Source: Prolixibacteraceae bacterium
Lineage (GTDB): Bacteria; Bacteroidota; Bacteroidia; Bacteroidales; Prolixibacteraceae
Direction: 5' to 3'
Assembly: GCA_019459485.1 (NCBI GenBank)
Contig: JAIBEZ010000011.1
Coordinates: 1-64,000, forward strand
Length of the DNA: 64,000 bases
Part shown: positions 1-9,298 of the stretch, piece by piece
Layout of the letters: each line of letters begins with the position of its first letter
How positions within the stretch are numbered: the stretch's first letter is position 1
Notes under the pieces: model-generated
Databases searched by the model: none
Told to the model about the DNA's origin: nothing
Seen by the model: the letters and a program-made list of their open reading frames with translations, nothing else
Program-made: the position numbers and the translations under genes

Positions 1-429
1 GATACCGCTTTCCGGAGTGCCCGTTTGATTGTGGCCGATTTCCTGAAATTCAAACAAGGGCCAATCAAAAACCGCCTGATGATAAGCGTTCCATTGTTTG
101 CAGTGGGTTACGGATTGACATTGGTCGATTTCGCGGTTATCTGGAGGTATTTCGCATGGTCGAACCAAACGCTGGCAATGATTGTATTGTGGGCCATCAC
201 CGTTTACCTGGCGCGCGAAAAGAAGTTTTATTGGATTACACTCATTCCGGCTTTGTTTATGACCACCGTAATCACCAGTTACCTGCTTTTTGCTCCTGAA
301 GGATTCGGATTGCCGTACATGGTTTCGGTTTCAGCAGGAATAGCAATTGCTGCAGCAGCTGCAATCTGGTTTTTTGTAAAGTTGGGGAAAAGCAATGTTA
401 TTACTGAACCCGTTATTGTTCCTGATTAA
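1..429 (+). CDS. cstA: Carbon starvation protein CstA family transporter, C-terminal part (5' end outside the window)
   Basis: The reading frame is open from the first base of the window and ends at a TAA at 427-429, so only about the last 142 residues are visible. The visible start, DTAFRSARLIVADF, resembles the conserved C-terminal region of CstA-family peptide/pyruvate transporters. It is followed by several hydrophobic segments that look like transmembrane helices and a short polar tail. In the known family the protein is an inner-membrane carrier induced on carbon starvation and used for uptake of peptides or pyruvate. The substrate in this organism cannot be told from the fragment. The next gene starts 60 bp downstream and probably has its own promoter. 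Confidence 0.8.
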   Translation, partial: DTAFRSARLIVADFLKFKQGPIKNRLMISVPLFAVGYGLTLVDFAVIWRYFAWSNQTLAMIVLWAITVYLAREKKFYWITLIPALFMTTVITSYLLFAPEGFGLPYMVSVSAGIAIAAAAAIWFFVKLGKSNVITEPVIVPD

Positions 430-489
430 AGTAAAAATAGGCTATACTTGTAACGCCAATTTATTACCCTAAAATCTAATTATACCGTT

Positions 490-2592
490 ATGAATTCAAG
501 ACTAATCGCAATTAGAAAACTGGCCATTCTGAGCCTTTTTTGTTTGATCTTCAGCCCATATTCGTTTGGACAAAACGCCGATAAATTTTTTCCGGCGAAA
601 GAGTTAACCACCGTCGGAGTTTATTATTATCCTGAACATTGGGACTCAACCCAGTGGGAGCGCGACTTTCAGAATATGGCCAAAATGGGTTTCGAATTTA
701 CCCACTTTGCAGAGTTTGCATGGGCTCAGCTTGAACCGGCAGAGGGTAAATACGATTTCAAATGGCTCGATCGCTCGTTGCAACTGGCCGCAAAGTACAA
801 TCTGAAAGTGATTTTGTGTACATCTACAGCAACTCCCCCGGTTTGGTTGGTTCGCAAACATCCTGAAGTGCTGGCTACCGGTGAAGATGGCAAACAGATG
901 GATCATGGCGGACGGCAACATGCCACCTTTTCGAGCAATTATTACCGCTCGTATTCAATGAAAATGATTGAAGAACTGGGCAAACGTTACGGGAAAGACA
1001 AACGCGTAATTGGCTGGCAACTGGACAATGAGCCGCGCAAGTTTCTCGATTATGGCAAAGATGCCCCGCAACGTTTCCGCGACTGGGTAAAACAGAAATA
1101 CAAAACCATCGATGCAGTTAACAAAGCCTGGGGAACCAACTTCTGGAGCGGAACTTACTCCGATTTTCAGGAAATAAACATTCCACTGCACAGTCAGTGG
1201 GGAATGAACCTGCACCAGCGGCTCGACCATTTGCGTTTTGCCGATGAGGAAACTGCAACATTCCTCGACGAACAAGCCCTTGTGCTCCGGAAATATACTT
1301 CGCCCGACCAGTACATCACTTCCAACTACATTCCGATGTACGATGTGGGTTACATTGGAATGAGCAAAGAGCTTGATTTTGAAACTTATACCCGCTACAT
1401 GGTTTATGGCGGTGATCGTGGTATTGGCCCAAAAGGTTACCGGGTTGGCGAATATTCGCGCATTGCAATGGCCAACGATTTTTTCCGTCCGCTAAAAGGT
1501 ACTTATGGAATAATGGAACTTCAGCCCGGACAGGTAAACTGGGGAAGCATCAACCCGCAACCGCTTCCGGGAGCGATGCGCCTGTGGTTGTGGCATGTAT
1601 TTGCCGGCGGCAGCAAACTCACCTGCACCTACCGTTACCGTGCGCCACTTTACGGTTACGAGGCTTATCACTACGGAATTGTGGGTACCGATGGTGTGAC
1701 TCCCACTCCGGGTGGATTGGAATTTAGCCAGTTTATTAAGGATATCAGCACACTTCGGAAAAATTACGATGCGAAGGCGCAACTGCCGAAACCATACCTT
1801 CAACGCAAAACCGGAATTTTATTCAATGCCGACAATGTGATGGGCATCAACCTGAACAAACAGACCACCGAATGGAATACTGAAAATCATTTTCTGAAAT
1901 ACTATAAAGCAGTGAAATCGTTTGGCGCTCCGGTTGATTTTGTGCGCGACACCGCTAATTTTTCCGATTATCCGGTTTTGTTGGTTCCTGCTTACCAGAT
2001 GATTGATCAGCAAATGATTGACAAACTAACCCGTTATGCTGAAGATGGTGGGAATCTGGTAATGACTACCCGCACCGGACTTCAGGACAGGAACGGGCAT
2101 TTGTGGGAAGCTAAATTTTCGCAGCCAATCTGGAAACTGATTGGGGCTGAGATTGATTCTTATGATTTGCTGATGCCGCATTCTCCTGATAAAATCAAGT
2201 TCAACAATCAGGAATATGCATGGACAAGCTGGGGCGATTTGCTGAAACCAAATCAGGGAACCGAAACATGGGCAACTTTCGAAGGCGATTTTTACGCCGG
2301 AACTTCTGCCATCGTTTCGCGCAAACTGGGTAAAGGAACTGTAACTTACGTTGGTGTTGATTCAAAATCGGGCGATCTGGAAAAGCAGGTTTTGACCAAA
2401 TTGTACAAGCAACAAGGCATTCCGGTAGAAAGTTATCCGGAAGGCGTGATGGTTGAATACCGCGATGGATTTGGAATTGCCGTAAATTACTCCGACAAGG
2501 TTTACGAAATGAACCTTCCGGCCAATGCCGAAATCGTGATCGGAACCAAAGCGATGAAAACCGCTGATGTGCTGGTCTGGAAAGCGAAATAA
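490..2592 (+). CDS. Exported GH42-family beta-galactosidase-like glycoside hydrolase
   Basis: The 700-residue product starts with a signal peptide (basic start, hydrophobic residues about 11-22, likely cleavage near FGQ). It continues with a GH42-type TIM barrel: YYPEHW at about 46-51, and WQLDNEP ending at residue 182, which places the presumed acid/base at Glu181. Glu343 in IMELQPGQ is the candidate nucleophile. A trimerisation-like domain (about 430-640) and a small beta domain follow, as in the family. GH42 enzymes release galactose, and in some members arabinose, from oligosaccharides. The signal peptide places this enzyme in the periplasm or outside, where it would act on plant galactans or similar glycans. 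A promoter-like box TATACTTG lies at 443-450. No SusC/SusD pair is visible nearby, so it is not in an obvious polysaccharide utilisation locus. The family call is firm; the substrate is inferred. Confidence 0.9.
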   Translation: MNSRLIAIRKLAILSLFCLIFSPYSFGQNADKFFPAKELTTVGVYYYPEHWDSTQWERDFQNMAKMGFEFTHFAEFAWAQLEPAEGKYDFKWLDRSLQLAAKYNLKVILCTSTATPPVWLVRKHPEVLATGEDGKQMDHGGRQHATFSSNYYRSYSMKMIEELGKRYGKDKRVIGWQLDNEPRKFLDYGKDAPQRFRDWVKQKYKTIDAVNKAWGTNFWSGTYSDFQEINIPLHSQWGMNLHQRLDHLRFADEETATFLDEQALVLRKYTSPDQYITSNYIPMYDVGYIGMSKELDFETYTRYMVYGGDRGIGPKGYRVGEYSRIAMANDFFRPLKGTYGIMELQPGQVNWGSINPQPLPGAMRLWLWHVFAGGSKLTCTYRYRAPLYGYEAYHYGIVGTDGVTPTPGGLEFSQFIKDISTLRKNYDAKAQLPKPYLQRKTGILFNADNVMGINLNKQTTEWNTENHFLKYYKAVKSFGAPVDFVRDTANFSDYPVLLVPAYQMIDQQMIDKLTRYAEDGGNLVMTTRTGLQDRNGHLWEAKFSQPIWKLIGAEIDSYDLLMPHSPDKIKFNNQEYAWTSWGDLLKPNQGTETWATFEGDFYAGTSAIVSRKLGKGTVTYVGVDSKSGDLEKQVLTKLYKQQGIPVESYPEGVMVEYRDGFGIAVNYSDKVYEMNLPANAEIVIGTKAMKTADVLVWKAK

Positions 2593-2598
2593 GTGTTT

Positions 2599-2631
2599 AG
2601 TCAGGGTTTCACTTGGAGTGAAGCCCTGACT
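2599..2631. terminator. Long hairpin between convergent genes
   Basis: A 15-bp stem with one G-U type mismatch (AGTCAGGGTTTCACT pairing with AGTGAAGCCCTGACT) closes a three-base loop 7 bp after the GH42 stop codon. It lies between this gene and the convergent AHSA1 gene. There is no good T-run, so it may act as a transcript-stabilising or weak bidirectional terminator. Confidence 0.55.
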
Positions 2632-2686
2632 GAATTCATAGTCGATTTCTTCCTGAGTTTCACATTCTACAACAAACGTTTATAAA

Positions 2687-3565
2687 TTATTCTTCGCAAA
2701 TTGCTTTTAATTTATTGAGAGCTTTGGGCCATGTTTCGATAAAGTAGGACATAAATTCCTGATTTGAATCCAAATCAACACCCAGCAAAGTACTTCCGTT
2801 ATTTTCGGTAAACGTATAGTTTTCAGTACATCCGAGCCAACCTTCGATGTCAGGGCCAGTGGTGATTTCCTGGCCATTTTGTACAATGCCGAGATATTCG
2901 ATGCTCAGAAACTGATTCGGAATGTTCTCTTTAATCCTGCCGATCATCCCACCCTCGTTTCCGTCCTCATCATATCCGATGAATACAATTTTGGCTCCCT
3001 TTTCCCATGAACCTGCAAAATGAGATGTCGGATTGAATTCCGCGGTCCATTCCCTGTAATGTTTGTCGTCAATCATTGTGCTAAAAACCTTTTCAATATT
3101 GGCATTGATGCTTATTTCAAAGTGCAGCGTTTCCATTTTCCCCGAAGTTTCAACATACCGTTTGAAATTGTTCACGATCGATTGCCAGCCCGATTGTTGT
3201 AATTCCAAGGAGTTTTCCTGTTCCGCTTCAAAGGATTCTGTAACTGTTGTTTTGTCGCCATCGGCAGCAAACGAAATCTGTACCCTTCTGTCATCTTCCA
3301 GGGTGTATTCAATTTGCCGGAGGGGATCTACTTTACTGTACACGCCTATAAAATCGAAACCCATGCTGCCATCTTTGGCTTCCATACGCGACAGGAATTT
3401 TCCACCAGCGCGTAAATCGTTTTCCGCTTTGGGCGTGTGCCAGTCGTCGGATGCATTGTTCCAATGGACAATGTGCTTCGGATCTGTCCAAAATTCCCAT
3501 ACTTTTTCAACCGGAGCATTTATTTCAGCTCCAACGGTAATTGCTGTTTTTTCAAGAGTTGCCAT
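2687..3565 (-). CDS. SRPBCC/AHSA1 protein with two tandem domains
   Basis: The 292-residue product consists of two helix-grip (START-like) domains. The first runs from about residue 8 to 138 (INAPVEKVWEFWTDPKHI...), the second from about 145 to 290 (NANIEKVFSTMIDD...). Both open with the typical beta strand followed by a V(W/F)xxxxD helix of AHSA1-family proteins. Such proteins bind hydrophobic ligands or act in stress responses; most are single-domain, so this is a duplication or fusion of two paralogous domains. No signal peptide is visible, so it should be cytoplasmic. The ATG at 3565 begins both the protein and the domain. It is convergent with the GH42 gene and has no operon partner. Ligand unknown. 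Confidence 0.75.
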   Translation of the reverse strand: MATLEKTAITVGAEINAPVEKVWEFWTDPKHIVHWNNASDDWHTPKAENDLRAGGKFLSRMEAKDGSMGFDFIGVYSKVDPLRQIEYTLEDDRRVQISFAADGDKTTVTESFEAEQENSLELQQSGWQSIVNNFKRYVETSGKMETLHFEISINANIEKVFSTMIDDKHYREWTAEFNPTSHFAGSWEKGAKIVFIGYDEDGNEGGMIGRIKENIPNQFLSIEYLGIVQNGQEITTGPDIEGWLGCTENYTFTENNGSTLLGVDLDSNQEFMSYFIETWPKALNKLKAICEE

Positions 3566-4072
3566 AATAAGAATGTTTATTGGTTATTGCTGATACTAAT
3601 TCTCAGGGAATGAAGCATTGTTTAACATTGAGTTGTACCTTAAGAAATGGCAATTAACTCAATGAATTCAAGGATTCAGTTTACCCCGGCAAACTGTAAA
3701 TAAGGTAAGATGACTTTTTGGGTTTTTATTTGTGCCTCGTTTGACGATCTGTCAAAAGCATCAGAATTTAATAACAAATCAATTCCTGAAATTGTTGTTC
3801 CGGAAAAGTGTAAGTTATATGTGACTGTCTATTTACATACCTAATTGGTATTTAAATCAGTCACTTGTTGTCATTTCAAGGCAACTTAATGACTGCCAAA
3901 TGACAATCGAATGACTTTTATGACATTGGGTAAATTTACGGATATCCATAGGTTTTAAAACCGAACCAAAATTAGACCGGCTCACGAGAAAATGATATCC
4001 ACTTTGTCGCCTTTTTGCTCCAGCTTAAATGATCCATTCAAATGAATACTGCATTTTTTTTTTGAAAGGTAT
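3566..4072. other. Gene-free stretch with palindromes and a possible coding remnant
   Basis: About 500 bp without a convincing gene. It holds a 17-bp operator-like palindrome at 3740-3756 (TTTGAC, five bases, GTCAAA). A nested hairpin lies at 3821-3864, with outer arms GTGACTG/CAGTCAC and inner arms TACC/GGTA. AATGAC-type words recur between 3880 and 3930. On the minus strand, about 28 codons ending in a TGA at 3982-3984 read like a protein tail (HLNGSFKLEQKGDKVDIIF), reminiscent of sensor-kinase ATPase C-termini. No upstream body of such a gene survives, so this is at most a remnant. Confidence 0.35.
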
Positions 4073-4342
4073 CTAATCGGGTTTGTTTTCTTTGGTTTCG
4101 GATTTCGGTTTAAACCAACTCTTCGGGTTCATGTATGCTTTGTATTTGGTAAAAAGTTCCTTTCCCAGAAGTATTCCGCCAACCCAAAATGCAACTTCGC
4201 CAATTACAAAAAGTATGGTTGACAGGGTGATTTTTACACTGTTTTCAAGCGCAAGAAAAGGCACAACAGGAATGGACAGAAACGCAATTACGCATACTAT
4301 GAGCAGGACTATTCCGAGTTTAAATTTCCATGTTTTTTGCAT
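4073..4342 (-). CDS. Small two-helix membrane protein resembling the 'transporter suffix' family
   Basis: The 89-residue product starts MQKTWKFKLG and has two hydrophobic segments (about residues 9-32 and 41-62), separated by a short polar turn. A conserved-looking tail follows: GGILLGKELFTKYKAYMNP, then NPKSWF and a charged end. This arrangement resembles small bacterial proteins annotated as transporter-suffix-domain proteins, which occur alone or fused to transporters. Function is not known. The frame is open further upstream to 4468, but that extension overlaps a decayed gene read in another frame and looks non-coding, so the ATG at 4342 is chosen. Confidence 0.55.
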   Translation of the reverse strand: MQKTWKFKLGIVLLIVCVIAFLSIPVVPFLALENSVKITLSTILFVIGEVAFWVGGILLGKELFTKYKAYMNPKSWFKPKSETKENKPD

Positions 4343-4365
4343 AAAATTTAGGATTGTCGTTGTTT

Positions 4366-4565
4366 CTATTTGACATTGAACAGTTGAAATTCGATCAGGT
4401 TTCCTTCTGTGTCGTAATTTTCCAAATTTCGCATTTTTGTTGTCCTGAAATTCACCTTCACAGCCCACTGAACCAACTTAAAATTTTGATGAAATCATTC
4501 ATTTTTCAGTTGTCCGTTTTCGTCGTAAATATAGTTGTCAATCGTTTGGTTTACCTGCGGCTTTT
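4366..4565 (-). pseudogene. Decayed fragment of an unidentified gene
   Basis: On the minus strand one frame reads protein-like for about 66 codons. It includes TIDNYIYDENGQLKNE, then an in-frame TGA, then KLVQWAVKVNF, and ends with ENYDTEGNLIEFQLFNVK before a TAG at 4366-4368. The two YDxxGxL motifs and the continuity of frame across one stop suggest the 3' remnant of a real gene, perhaps from a VOC/glyoxalase-like or YD-repeat protein. There is no start codon or full domain. It lies directly after the stop of the GT39 gene. Identification is tentative. Confidence 0.3.
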
Positions 4566-6077
4566 ACGCTCAGCTATTTCTTTTCTGATGATTTGATTGA
4601 TATCAGTTTTTGCATTTTTTAAAACATAAATGCTGGTGCCTTTTTCCCGTGCAAACTCATTGGTTATTTCACCAACATGTTCAACTGTTTCGAACATAGG
4701 GCGTTCTCTGGCTCGCTCCGGATCATCGTCACTCGCTTCCTGAATTAATATCACATTCCTGATTTCTTTGTCGATCCGGAACCAGTTAATGTAATCGGCA
4801 TTCATTGAAACAGCGCCAATATTTTTGATTTTCGAATAATAATTGATGGCTCCGGCCTGCCCGTAATTGTCGCAAAGCAGCAACGTATGTTCTTTGTCCG
4901 GAATGGAGGCCATCGCCAGATCAACTTTTTGAGCGAGTTCCTTCCAGCCCTGCATGTCAGCAAAATCCTGCGGCAAATCATGATCTTTGCCATCTTCCCA
5001 GCGCAGCAATCCAAAGTCTTTATACTTCTGAGGGTATTGCCTGATTTCTTGCGGTGTTCGGTTTGGAAATGCGATTTGCAACAAAGGAAAGAACATCAAA
5101 ATCGGAATCGCAAGGATTACCGGTCGCAGGTATTTTATTCGTTTGCCAGATAGAAGTTGTTCAAGGTAAACGGCTCCAAATGCGATGAAAATAGGGTAGA
5201 GGCCAATGGCGTAATATCCTTTTGCCTTGAGATAGACAAATAATCCGAGAATGAACAGGAACGACCATCCAAAGATTCTGTATTTCCGGAATGGCTGGTA
5301 AAAAATGAAAGCTACAAATGCGGCCAGAATTACAAACAATGATCCCACAAAATACAACAGCTGATCTTTCAGAAAATCGTACCGGTTGACATTCACCAAC
5401 TGAGTACGAACCAGTTCGTCGAGATGTTTGAAAACTGGTAGTTCATTCTGAAATTGCCAGATCAGGTTTGGCAATACCAGCAAAAAGGCAAGCGCCATGG
5501 CGTAATAAAACTGCTTGTTTCTTAAAATAGCGCGGTGTTCGGTAATTAGAATTGCAGGGAAAAGTCCGATCAAAAGAAATACAATGTTGTATTTGTTCAG
5601 GAAACCAAAAGCAAAGGTAATTCCGGCGAACCACAACCATTTGCTGTTTTCTGAATGGATGTATTTAATGATTGTAAAGAAAAGCAGCGTCCATGCCAGA
5701 ATATCGGGTGAATTGGGCTGATACAGCATATTGACGCGAATTAATGAAGAAAACACCACCGAAACGGTGCCCAAAAGAAGGGCAAACCAGCCACCTTTCA
5801 ATTCATCAATGGCTTTCCATACTATCAGCAATGTTAATGCACCGAACAGCGCCGGAAAAAACTTTACCCAAAACACACCATTTCCCAGTTGCAGGATGAT
5901 CCACGAAATCCATGATGTGAACGGAGGAACCGAAGTATATCCCCAGGCCAAATGATGTGCCTGATCTAAATGCAGAAATTCGTCGCGATGCAGCTCGTAA
6001 ACCGGATCAATTAAAACATACTGCAATACAAATTTGAGTAGGATAAACCCAAGCAGGACAAGGTTTCGGTTCTTCAT
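4551..6077 (-). CDS. GT39/ArnT-like membrane glycosyltransferase
   Basis: The 508-residue product is a polytopic membrane protein with about ten hydrophobic segments in the first 340 residues and a soluble C-terminal domain. The first loop carries YELHRDEFLHLDQAHHLAWGY. Its paired acidic residues match the DE/DD motif at the active site of the PMT/ArnT (GT39, GT-C fold) family, and VPPFTSW follows as in many bacterial members. These enzymes transfer a sugar from a polyprenyl-phosphate donor to lipid or protein acceptors on the outer face of the inner membrane. Acceptor and donor are unknown here. It is a stand-alone gene. Confidence 0.8.
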   Translation of the reverse strand: MKNRNLVLLGFILLKFVLQYVLIDPVYELHRDEFLHLDQAHHLAWGYTSVPPFTSWISWIILQLGNGVFWVKFFPALFGALTLLIVWKAIDELKGGWFALLLGTVSVVFSSLIRVNMLYQPNSPDILAWTLLFFTIIKYIHSENSKWLWFAGITFAFGFLNKYNIVFLLIGLFPAILITEHRAILRNKQFYYAMALAFLLVLPNLIWQFQNELPVFKHLDELVRTQLVNVNRYDFLKDQLLYFVGSLFVILAAFVAFIFYQPFRKYRIFGWSFLFILGLFVYLKAKGYYAIGLYPIFIAFGAVYLEQLLSGKRIKYLRPVILAIPILMFFPLLQIAFPNRTPQEIRQYPQKYKDFGLLRWEDGKDHDLPQDFADMQGWKELAQKVDLAMASIPDKEHTLLLCDNYGQAGAINYYSKIKNIGAVSMNADYINWFRIDKEIRNVILIQEASDDDPERARERPMFETVEHVGEITNEFAREKGTSIYVLKNAKTDINQIIRKEIAERKSRR

Positions 6078-6225
6078 GTGTTTCCGGTTTTTGTTTTCTG
6101 GCCGCTAAATTTACTGTTTTCCTGAAAATAAGGTTCCATGATTAGGTCAACATCCGAATTTTATCGGTTACCGAACCGCGTTCTGTAATCCGGATAATCC
6201 GGAGTGCAATTGTTGAGCCTATCCG

Positions 6226-7749
6226 TTATTTTGTGTAATACAACCCGGCATCAGGACCGAGTGGAATTCCCAGCAAGATCCAAATAATCAGCAATATCGT
6301 CCAAACGATAAAGAATGCGATTGAATAGGGCATCATGGTGGCTATCAATGTTCCGATTCCCGATTTGTTGTCATATTTTTGGTAATAAACAATGATAAGG
6401 GCGAAAAAGCTCATCATCGGCGAGATTACATTGGTTACACTGTCGCCTATTCTGAAAACTGCCTGCGAAAGTTCGGGCGAATAACCCAAAAGCATAAACA
6501 TTGGAATGAAAACCGGGCCCATAATGGCCCATTTTGCTGACGCGCTTCCCATAAACATGTTGATGATTCCTGAGAATACCACAAACAGTAGGACAAGTGG
6601 TATCAGTCCCATTTCAGTACTCTGAAGAAATGCTGCTCCTTTAATGGCGATTAAAATTCCGAGGTTGCTCCATTTGAACCATGCTACAAACTGGGCTGCA
6701 AAAAATACCAAAACCAGAAATGAAACAAGGCTTTTAAAGCTGGTATTCATGCCATTGATTACATCTTCGTGCTTTTTGAAAGTACCGGCAATGTAACCAT
6801 AAATGATACCCGAAACGCTGGCAACTATGAACAGAACCGCAATAAAACCTTTCAGAAGCGGTGAATGCAACACGGCATTGTCGGCACCCCTGAAAAATCC
6901 GTGGTCGGGTATTAATCCGGCGGCAAATATGATTGTCCAGATTAACATTGAGAACAAAACCCATTTAAGTCCTTTTTTTTCAGCAGGTAAAAGCGGAACG
7001 ATGGCTTCCTGTTCAACAGTTCCTGTATATTTTCCCAGTCGGGGTTCCACCCAGGCTTTTGTTACCCATGTTCCGGCAAAGGCTATGACAAAGGTGGATG
7101 CTGCCATGAAATAGTAATTGGCAGTAGGCATCACATAATATTCAGGGTCGATTATTCGTGCTGCTTCCGTAGATAAACCTGCCAGTAAAGGGTCGATTGT
7201 ACCAATCAGCAAATTGGCGCTGAATCCGCCGCTTACACCGGCAAATGCTGCCGACATACCTGCAATTGGATGCCGCCCCAATGAATGAAATATTATCCCT
7301 GCCATGGGAATGATGAGGATATAACCCAAATCAGAAGCCGTATTGGAGAGAATTCCGGCAAAAACGATCATAAAAGTTACCGAGTTTTTGGGCGCTTTTT
7401 GCAGTAGGGCATTGATGGCCGATTTTATCAATCCGCTGCTTTCGGCGACTCCAATTCCCAGCAATGCCACCATTACAATTCCCAGCGGTGCAAAGCCGGT
7501 ATAGTTGTTTACCATTTCAAGGATTATCCGGTGAAGACCTTCTTTCGAAATAAGGTTAACAGCGCTTACTGTTTCGCCGGTTGCAGGATTTATGCCTCCC
7601 CATTGCAAGTAATATCCTATTGCCGAAAACGCAAGTGTGATCAAAGCGAATATGCCAAACAGGGCGGCAGGGTGGGGCAGGGCGTTTCCACCTTTTTCCA
7701 CAGCATTAAAGAAGCGGGTACTTACTCTATTGAAGAATTCTTTTGCCAT
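6226..7749 (-). CDS. AbgT-family transporter (p-aminobenzoyl-glutamate/antimetabolite type)
   Basis: The 507-residue product is a polytopic inner-membrane protein. It has hallmarks of the AbgT family: N-terminal GNALPHPAALFG, a GIGVAESSGLI segment, SNTASDLGYILIIPM, and near the C-terminus MFMGSASAKWAIMGPVFIPM and RIGDSVTNVISPMM. Characterised members import p-aminobenzoyl-glutamate or export sulfonamides using the proton gradient. It begins 16 bp after the stop of the acetyltransferase/amidohydrolase fusion gene upstream, so the two are probably one transcript. This suggests that the carried compound and the hydrolase substrate are related, which is inference. Confidence 0.88.
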   Translation of the reverse strand: MAKEFFNRVSTRFFNAVEKGGNALPHPAALFGIFALITLAFSAIGYYLQWGGINPATGETVSAVNLISKEGLHRIILEMVNNYTGFAPLGIVMVALLGIGVAESSGLIKSAINALLQKAPKNSVTFMIVFAGILSNTASDLGYILIIPMAGIIFHSLGRHPIAGMSAAFAGVSGGFSANLLIGTIDPLLAGLSTEAARIIDPEYYVMPTANYYFMAASTFVIAFAGTWVTKAWVEPRLGKYTGTVEQEAIVPLLPAEKKGLKWVLFSMLIWTIIFAAGLIPDHGFFRGADNAVLHSPLLKGFIAVLFIVASVSGIIYGYIAGTFKKHEDVINGMNTSFKSLVSFLVLVFFAAQFVAWFKWSNLGILIAIKGAAFLQSTEMGLIPLVLLFVVFSGIINMFMGSASAKWAIMGPVFIPMFMLLGYSPELSQAVFRIGDSVTNVISPMMSFFALIIVYYQKYDNKSGIGTLIATMMPYSIAFFIVWTILLIIWILLGIPLGPDAGLYYTK

Positions 7750-7765
7750 ATACGATTCAGTTTTA

Positions 7766-9298
7766 TTATTCTTTGGCTCTGGCTAACTTGTAAATATCAG
7801 TTCTTCTGTCCCGAAGATTCCGGGCACTGCCAAATTGATTGAGTTCTCTGAGCAAATCAATGTCAACATCAGAAATCAGGATCATTTCGGTATTTGGTGT
7901 TGCTTCCGCTTTAATACCATTCGTTGGGAATGAAAAGTCGCAAGGTGTAAAAACCATTGATTGGGCAAACTGAATGTCCATGTTGTGAACTTTCGGCAAA
8001 TTACCAACGCTTCCGGCAATGGCTACATAGCACTCGTTTTCGATGGCCCGGGCCTGCGAACAATGCCGTACCCTTGAATATCCATTTTGCGTATCGGTTA
8101 AAAATGGTACGAACAGAATATCCATTCCTTCATCGGCCAACAGCCTGCTTAGCTCCGGAAATTCAGAATCATAACAAATCAGGATGCCAATTTTCCCGCA
8201 ATCGGTATCAAATGTTTTTACTTCTGTTCCGCCAACCATTCCCCAAACCTTGGCCTCATCGGGTGTGATATGAAGTTTTTCGTACCGTTCAACCGTTCCG
8301 TCCCTTTTGCATAGATAGCCAACATTGTAGAGCTTTCCGTCAACCAATTCGGGCATACTTCCGGCAATAATATTGATGTTGTACGAAATTGAAAATTCTG
8401 AAAATTTCCGGACGATACTTTCAGTATATTTTGACAATTCCCTGATCGCATCGGCTTCGCTTAAGTGATTGTAATCGGCCATTAGCGGCGCATTAAAAAA
8501 CTCCGGAAACAATGCAAAATCTGCCCGGTAACCCGAAACAGTATCAATAAAAAACTCTGCCTGCTGCATTACATCATCCAAGCCTTTGTAGGGCCGCATC
8601 TGCCATTGAATGAGCCCGAGCCGCACTATTCTTTTTGTAGTTCTGGGTTTAAGACTTTTACTTTCATAATAGATGTTGTTCCACTCCAGCAACACCGCAA
8701 ATTCGTTTGAGGCAGGATCGCCTTCCAGATATCCTTTTAAAACACGTGTAGGGTGAAAGTCATTCGAAATCTGAAAACTTAATACCTGATCGTGTAATTC
8801 TTTTCTTTTTACTTTTTCAATGTATTCCTTAGCAGAAAATTCACTGGCGTATTTGTGGAAATTGGGGATTCTTCCACCAAATACAATCCTTTCGAGGTTT
8901 AACTTCTCGCACAATTCTTTTCTGTAGTCGTACAATCTTCTGGCTAAACGAAGGCCCCTGAATTCAGGTTTGATAAACACATCGATGCCATACAAAACGT
9001 TGCCTTTGGCCGAATGTGTGTTAAACGTATAATTACCGGTTATTTGTTTGTACGTATGGTTATCCGAAAATTTTTCATACTCAACAATAATTGACAATGC
9101 ACAGCCAGCTATCAGCCCGTTAATTTTAATAACAACCTGTCCTTCCTTAAATTTTTTTATCAATGCTTTGATTTGGTATTCTTCCCAATATGCATCGGGC
9201 ATATTTCTGTACGACAATACCATGGCTGTTTTCAATTCCTGGTAATCATCAAGGGTTAAATAGCTGAGTTCTACGTTTTCTATATCTTCTGTTTTCAT
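7766..9298 (-). CDS. GNAT acetyltransferase fused to a carbon-nitrogen hydrolase (nitrilase superfamily)
   Basis: The 510-residue product has an N-terminal GNAT-like domain (about 10-180; GIDVFIKPEFRGLRLARRLYDYR carries the acetyl-CoA-binding RGxxxARRL pattern). A complete carbon-nitrogen hydrolase domain follows (about 225-500). The Glu-Lys-Cys catalytic triad is readable as Glu266 in FPEFFNAP, Lys341 in YEKLHITPDE and Cys375 in ILICYDSEFPE. Such fusions are recurrent in bacteria; the hydrolase half cleaves amides or nitriles, and the substrate is unknown. It is cytoplasmic and forms an operon with the AbgT transporter 16 bp downstream. An amide taken up by the transporter could be hydrolysed or acetylated here (inference). 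Confidence 0.87.
   Translation of the reverse strand: MKTEDIENVELSYLTLDDYQELKTAMVLSYRNMPDAYWEEYQIKALIKKFKEGQVVIKINGLIAGCALSIIVEYEKFSDNHTYKQITGNYTFNTHSAKGNVLYGIDVFIKPEFRGLRLARRLYDYRKELCEKLNLERIVFGGRIPNFHKYASEFSAKEYIEKVKRKELHDQVLSFQISNDFHPTRVLKGYLEGDPASNEFAVLLEWNNIYYESKSLKPRTTKRIVRLGLIQWQMRPYKGLDDVMQQAEFFIDTVSGYRADFALFPEFFNAPLMADYNHLSEADAIRELSKYTESIVRKFSEFSISYNINIIAGSMPELVDGKLYNVGYLCKRDGTVERYEKLHITPDEAKVWGMVGGTEVKTFDTDCGKIGILICYDSEFPELSRLLADEGMDILFVPFLTDTQNGYSRVRHCSQARAIENECYVAIAGSVGNLPKVHNMDIQFAQSMVFTPCDFSFPTNGIKAEATPNTEMILISDVDIDLLRELNQFGSARNLRDRRTDIYKLARAKE

Noticed and set aside
3063-3593. Plus-strand 176-codon frame opposite the AHSA1 gene
   Set aside because: Shadow of a protein with clear domain motifs; Ser/Cys-rich with no features.
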